Source: [Phialemoniopsis] sp. UDSM-2020 (taxonomy: Eukaryota; Ascomycota; Sordariomycetes; Thyridiales; Thyridiaceae). Taken from it: a DNA stretch of 64,000 nucleotides. The translations under genes were made by a program, and so were the position numbers. Shown here piece by piece: positions 50,065 to 62,000 of this stretch. The DNA is taken from positions 1,426,001 to 1,490,000 of the forward strand of contig JAEILZ010000002.1 in NCBI GenBank assembly GCA_018873225.1, read 5' to 3'. A model generated the notes under the pieces. It was not told where the DNA came from. It was given only the letters and a program-made list of their open reading frames with translations, and searched no databases. The first letter of the stretch is position 1, and every line of letters starts with the position of its first letter.

Positions 50065-53000
50065 TTTTTTATATATTTTATACTTTAATATCTTATTAAG
50101 ATTATACTTTAAATATTTCCTAATTATATTCTTTATAACTTAGTTAAATTATAGAAAATTATATATTTATTAAACTTTTATTATAGTTTATATAACTCCT
50201 TAATATTTATATATTTTAACTTTATAAATTTCTTTTATATATTTTCTTTTAAATACTAATAATATATAAATATAATTCTTATATATAATAAGATAATTCT
50301 TTATTAATTTATATTTAATAAATAGATTATTTTTATAATATTAATATATTTTTTATTTTTTTATATTATTTAATAATATTTATATCTTTATAAGAGAAAT
50401 TTATTATAGAATTCTTTTAAAGGTTTTATTTAAATTTATTTATATAATTATTTAAATATTTATAAGTATTTTTTATTTATAATTAAATCTTTAATTAAAT
50501 ATATTTATTTTATTATTATTTAATCTTTTCTTATATAAGATTTTATAATTAAATTTTAAAAGAAATTTTATTTATTTTATTTATTATTTATTAAGTTTCT
50601 TAAAGGTTATAAAATATATAAAATTTTTATGATTTATATATATTATAATTAAATATATAGTATTACTTAAATATAATTTTTATTTCTTAAAATATTTAAT
50701 AATAGCTATTAATTTCTTATTATAAATTTAATAATTAAATTTTAATTTATATAATTTCTTTAAAAAGAATATTATTAAATATAAAATTTTATTATTATTA
50801 TATTATTTAAATTATTCTTTTAAAGTATAATTAAATATATTTATTTTTAATTTATAGGATTATTTAGGATTTATAATTTTAATTATTAATTTACTAAGAA
50901 ATTACTTTTTAATTCTATTAAAAGTTTTTTAATACTTTTTTATTTAATTAAAAGCTTTATTTTTTTTAATAAAATCTATTAATATAACTATTAATTTATT
51001 ATATTCTTTTAAAAATTATTTATAATAATTTATAAATCCTAAGAAGAATTAAATTTTTTTAATATTTTTAAATATTAATTAATTTTTAATTATTTTAAGT
51101 TTTATTAAATTTATTTATATTTTATTTAATTAAATTAAATATTTAAAATATAATACTTCTTATATATAAAATTAGCTTTTATTAGGGTTTACTAATAAAT
51201 TTATTACTTAAAGATTTTAAAGTATTTTATAAATATATTATTAATATTCTTTTAATATTTTAAAATAAATAAAAATATTATTAAGATAAATAATAATAAA
51301 ATTATTAAAATACTTTTATAATATATTATTAATTAGGTTTTAAAATAATATTAAAATATTTATAAGTTTAAAAGGTATTATAAGGTATTTAAAATAATTT
51401 AAATAAATTTTAAATATAATTTTCTATTTATATTCTTTTTTAATATAAATTAAATTATAAGCTTTTAATAAATTTAATATTATAAACTAGCTAATATTAT
51501 ATAATTTATTTTATTATTTAATAATTAATAGTAATAGATATTAATTTTTTATTATAATATTATTAAGTTATTAATAATTAATATATATTCTCTATTTATT
51601 ATTCTTTTTTAAAACCTATAAAATTAAATATCTTATTAATAACTTAAATAATTAAATAAAATCCTTTTAAAGATTTTTTTTTAAGTATTTCTTTAATTTT
51701 TTAAATTATAATTTATTTAAATTATAAATTTTTTAAAATTTAAATATAATTCTTAGTTTTAATAGTATTTTATAGTTATAATATAAATATAATAATAATA
51801 TTATTTTAAGTTCTAATTAAAATAGCTTCTTATATTAATAATATTTTTTTAATATTATTATAATTTTATTAAATTAATCTTCTTTAAGATATAATAAAAC
51901 TTTATAAACTAATAATTTATATATATTCTATTATTAAGAAGCTTTATTAGTTAAGTTTTTTCTTAATTATTCTTAATATAATTATTTTAATTATATTATT
52001 TAATTAATAAATTAATTAATATATAAATTATTCTATTATAATTATAGTATTCCTAATATTATATTATAATTTATAATATTTATAATATCTAAGATTATTA
52101 AAATAGATTAGAAAGTAATTTAAATAAGAAATTATATAGTTTTTTAGTTAACTATTCTATTATTATATTAGATTTAATTTCTTTTTACTATAAATAATTT
52201 ATATAAATCTTCTTTATAAATTTATAAAATCTTAAGTTTATTAATTAGTTATAAAGAAATATAGTTTCTTTATATACTACTATTAATTAATATAGTTATT
52301 TCTATATTATTAAATTATATTTTAATTAGTATTAATATATAATTAAAAGTAGCTTTTAAAGTTCTTTATAATTTACCTCTTATTTAATCTCCTAATAAGG
52401 ATTATACTTATATTTTAATATTTATTTATTTATTTTTTTATTATAAATTTACTAATAGATATCTTTCTACTTTATTATAAAGTTTATTTTATAAGCTTAA
52501 AGTTTTATTATTTTAGCTTTCTTTTATTAATTATAGATTTTATTACTTTAATTTATTAGACTTTAATATTATTTAATATATTTATCTTTTATTAACTTTT
52601 TTAAATTCTTTTTAAATTTCTTTTTTACTTTTTCTTTAATTAATTTAATTTATTTATAATAATCTTTTAAAATTTATTAATTAGATATTTCTTTATTAGT
52701 TATTATCTTTATAAATATTATTACTAAGATTTATTCTAAGGATTCTACCTAAGGTGTCTTATAGAGCTACTTTAAAGCTTTTTTTTTTATTAGTTAGCTA
52801 GGTTTTTTACTAAACTGTCTTTTTATAATTTTACTTAGTTAAAGATATATATATACTTATTATACTATTTTTATCTTAAGATAGTACTATACCTTAAGTT
52901 TTTATAAGTAATATATCTTATATTATATTATTATATAAATATTAATTATTCTTTCTTTTAATATATAAGGTAAGAGATAATTAGTTTATATATATAACTT

Positions 53001-54727
53001 TATATATTCTTTATTATTATCTATCTAATAAACCTCCTAAAATTTAAATTCTTTTTATAAATAAGTATAAATTTAATAGTTTTTATATTATCTTAATAGA
53101 AAGCTATATTTTACTTTTAACTTAAAATATATTAGGTATTTATTATAGATATATATTATTTAAAATAATTATATATATCCTTTAGTTTTATAATAAAATT
53201 ATAAATCTTTATATAAATAAATTTCTTATTTCTACTATTATTTTTCTTAATTAGCTTTTTAAGGATTTTCTCTTATAATTACTATCTATTAGTTATTACC
53301 TACTAATACTAAGTTCTAATATTTCTAAAACGCTTTTAGTTACTATTTAATTCCTTATTTTTTAGGAATTAATATTATAAAGTTTTTTTTTTTTTCTTTT
53401 TACTTTTTAATTTAAATAAGAACTTATTTTTTATTTTTAATAGTTATTTTACTAATAAATTTATTAATTTAATTATTATTTTTTTCTATTAGGTTTTTAG
53501 TATATTATTCTATTTTATCCTTTAAAAGGTATACTATCTTAAATAAGTTTTTAAAGTAAGTAATATTTATTATCCTTTTTAAAGTAATCTTTTAATAAGT
53601 AAGTATTCTATTTTTAAAATTATATTATTATATAACTATTATTATTTTAGATTATTTTATATACTTTAAGTATTAATTATTATTTTATTTCCTTAAAAGG
53701 TATATAATATAATTATTATTATAGTATATTATTTAGTATTTATTTCTATATTATATTTCCTAAGTAATATTTATTTAGTATTTTAGTTTTAAAATCTTTT
53801 AAAACTTCTTTTTTTAATAATAATTCCTAATAAAGTATTTTTCTTTTCTATAGTTAAAATACTTCTTAAGCTTCTATTTAGTAGTATTAAGCTTTATAGA
53901 TTCTTTATATTAAATATTTCTCTATATAGTAGTAGTTTTTTATTATATTATTTTCTTTTTCTAATTAGCTTATTTAAAATAAAAAGTTTATAATTATTAT
54001 TTTTATTTCTTAAGATATTACTTATATAATTAATTATTAATTTATATAGCTATAGTTATATACTTAGGAAACTTCTTTAATTAATCTATTTTTATAAGTT
54101 TATTTTTAATTTTAAATTTTAATCTATTATAAAAAGAGATTATAAAAGGTTTATTATTTTATTTTAAATTAGTTATAATCTATTAAAACTTTACTATATA
54201 GAAGGTAATTAATTTAATCTATTATAACTACTAAAGTTATTATTTAATTAATCTTTTCTTATTAGAATCTTTAAAGATATTTTTAATTACTTTCTTAAAA
54301 GTATTAAATCTATTTATAAATAGATCTTATATTTTCTTTTATTATTTAGTTATTAACTTCTTAAGGAAGTCTTATTATATAAGTTTAAATTAAATAAGTA
54401 TTTTCTTTTTAAGCTTAGTAGCTATAAAAAGGATTTAGTTAGTAATATATAGGAAATTATAGTTATACTTTTAAATATAGATATAATATTAAATAAGGAA
54501 TCTTTATAAGTTTTTCTTTTTTCTTAAAAATACCTTAGGTATTTTATATTTAATACCTCTAATATAGACTTATATTATAATAAACTATCCTTTTAACTAT
54601 TAGATTTTAGTAATAGCTTACTTTATAGTATAAATCAGTTTGGAATTAATTAATTAAGATCCTAATATAGTTCCTTTTATATTATTACTTAAAGTGCAGT
54701 TTATTTATTAAATAAAAGTATTTAATA

Positions 54728-55099
54728 TATAATAATCCTTTATTTTAAATCTTTAAGGTATTAAAATAGAATATATAAAGATTTTATATTAATAATAAGT
54801 AATAAATATAAAGTAATAATATAAGTTAATTAATTATAGTTAAAATAGCTTTTACTTAAAAGTATATTATTAGATAAAAATATTTTAAATACTAAAGAGC
54901 TATTTAAATAAATATTTAAAAATAAACTTTATTTATATATATAAATAGTTAAATTATTTTAAATTACTAATCTATTATAATTAAATTATTTTTAATTAGT
55001 AAGAATTATTAATTACTTATAATTACTTATCTTATTTATTCTACTGGTTTTAACCGCTTAGGTTACTACTTTATAGTATTATACTTTGATTTCGTAATA
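54728..55099 (-). repeat. element A 5' LTR (right)
   Basis: 372 bp. Its right end keeps CTGGTTTTAACCGCTTAGG and TTTGATTTCGTAATA, less mutated than the other five LTR copies of this family. Confidence 0.87.
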
Positions 55100-55247
55100 G
55101 TAGTTAAATAGAGTTATTAGGTTTAATAAAGATTTTAAAATTAATTAATAGTCTTATTAAATATTAATAATATATAATACTTTTAATATAATTATATTCT
55201 TTATTTAAGAGTTAATATAATTATATCTTTTATTTAAAAAATAAAAT

Positions 55248-55400
55248 TAATATATTATAATTATATTTATTAATATTAAAAAATATTATTATATTTTTAA
55301 AATATAAATATTATATTTATTATATTATATTAATTATATTAAATAAATTATATTAAAACTTATTATTTTTTATTTTTTAAAAATTAAATTAAAATAAATA
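55248..55400 (-). repeat. repeat C, partial inverted copy
   Basis: Matches the reverse complement of the first about 150 bp of repeat C (AATATATTATAATTATATTT ... TTATTATATT). Adjoining 55,400-55,600 is A+T-only text I cannot assign. Confidence 0.5.
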
Positions 55401-55599
55401 ATAATCTTTTAAATATTATTAATATTTAATAAATATAAAATAATAAATAATTAATTATAATAAAATATAATAATTTTAATTAAATTTTATTTTATAATAA
55501 TTTTATTAAATTAAATTAATAAATATTTATTAAAATTTATAAAAATTTAATAATTATTATTAATTATTAATTAAAATAATTTATATTTAATAATAATAA

Positions 55600-56680
55600 T
55601 TATAATTTACTTAAATAATTATAATTTATATTAATTTAATTTTTAAAAAGAAAAAATTATTAATTTTAAAATAATATATTTAATATAATTAATTTAATAT
55701 AATAAATATAATATTTATATTTTAAAGATATAATAATAATTTTTAATTATAATAAATATAATTATAATATATTAATTTAATTATTTTAATTTAAAGATTT
55801 AATCTTTCTTTATATATATAAAGAGTTAAATTTAAATTTAAATTTTAAATTTTAAATTTAATTATAAATATAAATTTATAATTATAATAATATATTATTA
55901 ATTTAAATATTTATTTTTAAAATAGTTTTATAAATTATAAGATATAATCTTTATATTATAAGTAATATTATTAATTATAAGTAAATCTACTTTATAAGCT
56001 TTAATAATTTTTATTAGAAAAATTAATAATTTATAATTCTTTTTTTATATATAAAAAAGTATATTTAATTTAATTATTTTTTTTTTTTTCTATTTCTATT
56101 TTCTTTTATATATAAAAAAGAAATTAATTATAATTTATAATTATTATTTAAAATTAATTTAAAGTTTAAAATAATAAAAAAGAATAAAATTTAATTTAAA
56201 AAATATTTTATTTTTTTTCTTAAAGACTTAATTAAGTAACTAAAAATTAAAATAATTAAAATATATTTAAAGCTTAATTTTAATAATTTAAAAAGCTTTA
56301 TTAAAGATTTTAATATTAAAAATAATATAATCTTATTAAATTTTAATTATTTTTTTATTAATAGCTAAAAAGTATATAATTTTTTATTTATTTAAAAGAA
56401 TATTATTAAGAATAATTTATAAAAGATTATTTAAGCTTTTAAAAATTATAATAAGTAATTTAAAAGTTAGTTTATATATATTAAAAGAATAATTTAAAAG
56501 ATTAAAAATTAAATAAATAAATAAAATTAAATTTATTATAAATTATTTAAAATTAAAATAGTTAATTAATAATTAAATAAAATTATTATATTTAATTAAA
56601 ATTTTAAAGTTAATTAATAATCTTATTAAATATTAATATTATATAATACTTTTAATATAATTATATCTTTTATTTAAAAA
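55600..56680 (+). repeat. repeat C, copy 6
   Basis: Full-length copy with all landmarks, about 1.08 kb, ending AATATAATTATATCTTTTAT plus TTAAAA. Confidence 0.65.
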
Positions 56681-58012
56681 ATAATTATATCTTATTAAAA
56701 TTTAATAAATTATCTTTTAATAAAAAAAGTATTAATTATAATAAAAAGAAGAAAAATATAATTAAATATAATTAAATAAAAAGATATATATAATAAATAA
56801 GGTTATAAAATTAATTAAATTATTTTTTATTTAATATTTATCTTATAAGGGGTATATAAGTCTTAAAAGTATCTATTAAGATTATTATAAATAGATTATT
56901 AGTTATATTTAAAGAACTAAATTAAAAGAGATATATTAGAATAATTAAATTATAAATATTTAACTATTTAAAGTCTTTAAAAGCTTAAATAAAAGTATAT
57001 TAATTTTTATTCTTTTATAATTAAATATTTAATAAAATATTTAATTAATTTATAAATTAATTAGCTTTTAATTAATTTATAAATTAATTAGTATTAATTT
57101 TTAAAAAAATTAATTAATTAATTTAGCTATTAATCTTTTAATTAATTATTTAGTATTAATTTTTTAAAAAATTAATTAAATTCTTTTTAAAAAATATTTA
57201 TTTTATAGTTATTTTTAACCTCTTTTTAAAGGAAATTTTATAAAACCTTTTATAAAAAGAAAATAATAAAACCTTTAAATAATCCTTATATTTAACTATA
57301 AGATAAGAATTCTTAATAAGCCTAAATAATATAATAATTAATATATTAACTTTATTTTTAAATAATAGTTAGTATCTTTCTTAGCTATATTAATTTATAA
57401 AATAAGAATAAAGCTATTAAATAAGTTAAAGATTACTAATTTAACTTTAATTTTAAATAAACTCTTTTTATTTTTAAATAATTAAAAAGCTTTTAATTCT
57501 TTTTATTATTTTTTTAAAAAAGCTTAAATAGTATAATTAGTTTAATATACTATTATATTATTAGCTAGAAGTAATTAAGTATTTAATAATATTTAGTTAT
57601 TTAAACTTAAAGTAGAGGTTATTAATTTAAATTTAGTTTTAAGTAATTTTTTTTATCTTTTTTATTTTTTTTTTATTTTTTTTTAAAAACTTTTTTAAAT
57701 TTTTAATCTTTTTAAAAATAAAATTTAAATAAATATATTTATATTTAAGTATTTAAAGGCCTTAAATAATTAAATATTTATAATTTAATAATCTTTATAT
57801 ATTTCTTTTAATTTAGTTATTTAAATATAATTAATAAATTTATTTATAATAATCTTAATAGGTAATTATAAGATTTATATTATTAGAAATATAAAAAGAA
57901 ATAAAAAGTTTAAAAGTTTTTAAATATTTTAAAAGAATTAAAAGAATTATTCTTTAAAAAGAAAGATAAAATAAATAATTCTTTTAATATTTAAAAAAAT
58001 AAAAAAAATATT

Positions 58013-58091
58013 ACTTTAAATTAGATTTAAACTAATAACCTCTATTTTAAGTATAGAATATTCTAGTTTTTAAATTTAAAATACCTTAAGC
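58013..58091 (-). pseudogene. tRNA-like relic mutated by RIP
   Basis: Minus strand. T arm is perfect at 58036-58020: stem ATTAG/CTAAT with loop TTTAAAT; the box-B-like word AGTTTAAATCT is GGTTCAAATCC after RIP. A stem of 5 pairs can form at the anticodon arm (TCTAT/ATAGA). The outer GCTTAAG (58091-58085) and TTAAAGT (58019-58013) pair at 6 of 7 positions with wobbles. CTAGAATATTC resembles the D-arm/anticodon-arm junction. At 79 nt with a long D loop it is not a normal tRNA gene, and no amino acid can be assigned. It could be a dead tRNA gene or the head of a tRNA-derived SINE. Confidence 0.4.
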
Positions 58092-58187
58092 TGATATTTT
58101 AATAATATATTAATTAGCTATATTATTAAGACCTATTATAAATATATATCTTAATAAATAAATATAAAGAATATTAAAGATTTTAAT

Positions 58188-58340
58188 TAGTTAATTAAAT
58201 AGATATTAAAATAGTTAATTAAATAGTTAATTAAATAAATATTAAAATAGTTAATTAAATAGTTAATTAAATAGATATTAAAATAATTAAATAGTTTATT
58301 AAATAGATAATTTAATAGTTATTTAAATAGTTATTTAAAT
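58188..58340. repeat. 36 bp-period minisatellite
   Basis: About four turns of a 36 bp unit that alternates AGTTAATTAAAT (12 bp) with AGATATTAAAAT-like segments. Degenerates to the right into TTTAAATAGTTA repeats. Confidence 0.8.
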
Positions 58341-58679
58341 AAATAATTAAATAACTAATTAAATAACTAATAATATTATTACTAAAAAATAAATAAATTA
58401 TATAATAAAAACTTTAATATAATAATTAATAAATATTTAATTAAATAATTAATAAAATAACTAATAATATAAATAAAATATTTAATAAAATAATAAATTA
58501 TTTAAATTTTTTATCTTTCTTTTTCTTCTTCTTTTTCTTTTATTAATAATTCTTCTTTTAATTCTTCTATATTTTTAATTTTCTAACTTTTTAATAATAT
58601 TAATTATTTAACTGTATTTAAATTTAATTTATTTCTAAATTTAATTATAATATTATTACTTATAGAAAAAGTACTTTCT

Positions 58680-59051
58680 TATAATAATCCTTTACTTTAA
58701 ACCCTTAAGGTACTAAAATAGAATATATATAAGGTTTATACTAATAATAAGCAGTAGATATAAAGTAATAATATAAGTTAATTAATTATAATTAAAATAG
58801 CTTTTATTTAAAGGTATATAATTAAATAAAGATACTTTAAATACTAAAAAGCTATTTAAGTAGGTATTTAAAGGTAAATCTTATCTATATATATAAATAG
58901 TTAAATTATTCTAAATTACTAATTTATTATAATTAAATTACTTTAAATTAGTAAGAATTATTAATTACTTATAATTACTTATTTTATCTATTTTATTATT
59001 TTTAACTATTTAAATTACTATCTTATAATATTATATTTTAATTTTATAATA
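58680..59051 (-). repeat. element D 3' LTR (left)
   Basis: 372 bp, the same length as both LTRs of element A. Starts TATAATAATCCTTTACTTTA and keeps CCCTTAAGGTAC. Confidence 0.85.
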
Positions 59052-62000
59052 TAATATCTCCTTTTTAAGTTAATATTCTAATAACTTTAGCTACTTTTTA
59101 AGATTTATATTATTAGATTTTAATTTCTATTATAAGTATAAACTCTTTTTTTAATTTTTTCTATTTCCTTCTAATAAAATATTATTAAGATATATTAAGA
59201 AATAGAAATTTAAGTTATTATATAATTATAATACTTTATTAAATAAGATCCTTTAAAATAGATTTAAAGTTATATTTTATATATATTATTTTAAAAATAA
59301 TTTATAGTATAAGATAATAAAAAAAATAAAAAGATATTTAAAATATATTTATTATAATTAATCTTATAATAAAATAAATATTCTTATAAATATTTATATA
59401 TATTATTATTTAATTAATTAAAAAGATAGTATATTAACTATAATAGTATTTTATATAATTATTAAAATAAAATATTTAAAATAAACTAAAATAAATAAAA
59501 AAAGAGGTTTTTAAATTTTTAAAAGAAGATAAATAAGATTTCTATTTATCTAATTTATTTATAAAAATAATATTATTCTTTTTATAAAAAGAATATTTAA
59601 ATAGTATAATATAATTTAAAAAATATAAATAAATTAAAAAAATAAAAAAAAAGAAAATTAAATATTATTATTAAAATATAATTTACTAGTAATTTTAATA
59701 TAATTAATTAGAATACTATTAATTTAAATAAATAGATATTAATTAATTTTAAATCTATTAATAGAATTATTAAAGCTTTTTTTTATAATATATTAAATAT
59801 TTAATAGGTTTTTAAATATTTTTTTTATTATTATAATCTTTTTATTTAATTAAATATTTCTTATTAAATATTCTTTATTTAAATATTTTCTTAATATTAT
59901 ATTCTTTTTCTTTTATTTCTATTTTTATTAATTTATTTAATTAAGCTTTTTAAAGAATTAATTCTAATAGGGATATATAGAAAATATTATAAATATATAT
60001 TAATTTTAATAGTAATAATTTATAATTAAATATTAATATCTTTTATAAAATTTTAAATAGTTTTAATTTTTTATAATTTAATTTATTATTAGGTTATTTT
60101 ATTATAATATTTTTTTATAATAAATAAATTATATTTCTTTTTAAAAAGAATAATCTTTTTATTTTTTTCTAGTTATAATAATATATAATATACTTTTATA
60201 TAAATTTTAATTTTATTTTTAAGGATATATATAACTTTTTAAAATATTCTATTTTAAGAATTATAAATTTTATATTAATTTTATCTTATAATTATTAGTA
60301 AATCTTAAATTTTTAATTATAATTTATAAAGAATAATAATATCTTTATTATTTCTATTTTAAAGCTATTATATATAAATTAAATTAAAAATAAAAGTTTT
60401 ATTTAATTATTTTATTTATAATTAATATAATTATATAAATAAGTTTTTAATATTTAATTTAATTATTTAATTTATTTATTAATATATAAATAATAAATTA
60501 TTATAAGCTTTTTATTTACTTTTAATTATTTTATAAAAGAAATATAAAATTTTAATATAAATATAATCTTTCTATTAATAATAATTTTATATAATAATTT
60601 ATAATTAGCTATAATAATTCTTAAAAAGATAAATATTAATTATTTTATTAAATATATCTTTTTAAATAATAAAAAATATATATATTTAATAAGCCTTTTA
60701 AAAATTATTAAAATATTATTATATTTTATTTCTATTATTAAATCTTTAAATTTTAATAATTTAATAATAAAATTTATAATAATTAAATATTAAAATTTAT
60801 TTAATATTAATATAAATTATAATTCTTTATATATTTTATATTTTAATATCTTATTAAAATTATATTATAAATATTTTTTAATAATATTTTTTATAATTTA
60901 ATTAAATTATAAAAAATTATATATTTATTAAATTCTTATTATAATTTATATAATTCTTTAATATTTATATATTTTAATTTTATAAATTTTTTTTATATAT
61001 TTTTTTCTAAGTATTAATAATATATAAATATAATTTTTATATATAATAAAATAATTTTTTATTAGTTTATATTTAATAAATAAATTATTTTTATAGTATT
61101 AATATATTTTTTATTTCTTTATATTATTTAATAATATTTATATTTTTATAAAAGAAATTTATTATAAAATTCCTTTAAAGGTTTTATTTAAATTTATTTA
61201 TATAATTATTTATATATTTATAAGTATTTCTTATTTATAATTTAATTTTTAATTTAAAATATTTATTTAATTATTATTAAATTCTTTATAATATAAGATT
61301 TTAAAATTAAATTTTAAAAAGAATTTTATTTATTTTATTTATTATTTATTAAATTCTTTAAAGTTTATAAAGTATATAAGATTTTTATAATTTATATATA
61401 TTATAATTAAATATATTATTTTATTTAAATATAATTTTTATTTTTTAAAATATTTAATAATAATTATTAATTTCTTATTATAAATTTAATAATTAAATTT
61501 TAATTTATATAATTTCTTTAAAAAGAATATTATTAAATATAATAATTTATTATTATTATATTATTTAAATTATTCTTTTAAAATATAATTAAATATATTT
61601 ATTTTTAATTTATAAGATTATTTAAAATTTATAATTTTAATTATTAATTTATTAAAAAGATATTTTTTAATTTTATTAAATATTTTTTAGTATTTTTTTA
61701 TTTAATTAAAAGCTTTATCTTTTTTAATAAGATTTATTAATATAATTATTAATTTATTATATTTTTTTAAAAATTATTTATAATAATTTATAAATCTTAA
61801 AAAGAATTAAATTTTTTTAATATTTTTAAATATTAATTAGTTTTTAATTATTTTAAGTTTTATTAAATTTATTTATATTTTATTTAATTAAATTAAATAT
61901 TTAAAATATAATATTTTTTATATATAAAATTAGTTTTTACTAGGGTTTATTAATAGATTTACTACTTAAAAATTTTAAAATACTTTATAAATATATTATT

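Larger units (their letters stand above)
40779..55099 (-). mobile_element. element A, Ty3/gypsy LTR retrotransposon, interrupted by element B
   Basis: 372 bp LTRs at 40779-41150 and 54728-55099, flanked by an exact 5 bp duplication GTAGT (40774-40778 and 55100-55104). Purine tract GAAAGGGGA on the minus strand next to the left LTR shows that sense is minus. Removing element B and one 5 bp duplication leaves about 7.18 kb, matching element B's own length. Internal text matches element D and the reverse complement of B. The 5' leader and LTR (54,640-55,099) kept several CA/TG/CG steps. Confidence 0.87.
39766..55215 (+). repeat. repeat C, copy 5, split by element A
   Basis: Pieces 39766-40778 and 55105-55215 together make about 1.12 kb in the normal order. 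Element A with its GTAGT duplication fills the gap. The uninterrupted sequence at the insertion point can be read in copy 1 near 28,270 (TTAATTAATAATTAAATAAA). Confidence 0.7.
56681..58679. other. unassigned A+T-only DNA
   Basis: About 2 kb between repeat C copy 6 and element D. I see no repeat C or gypsy landmarks. It includes imperfect AATTAATTTATAAATTAATT tandem text near 57,040-57,185, the tRNA-like relic at 58013-58091 and a 36 bp period array at 58188-58340. Confidence 0.5.
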
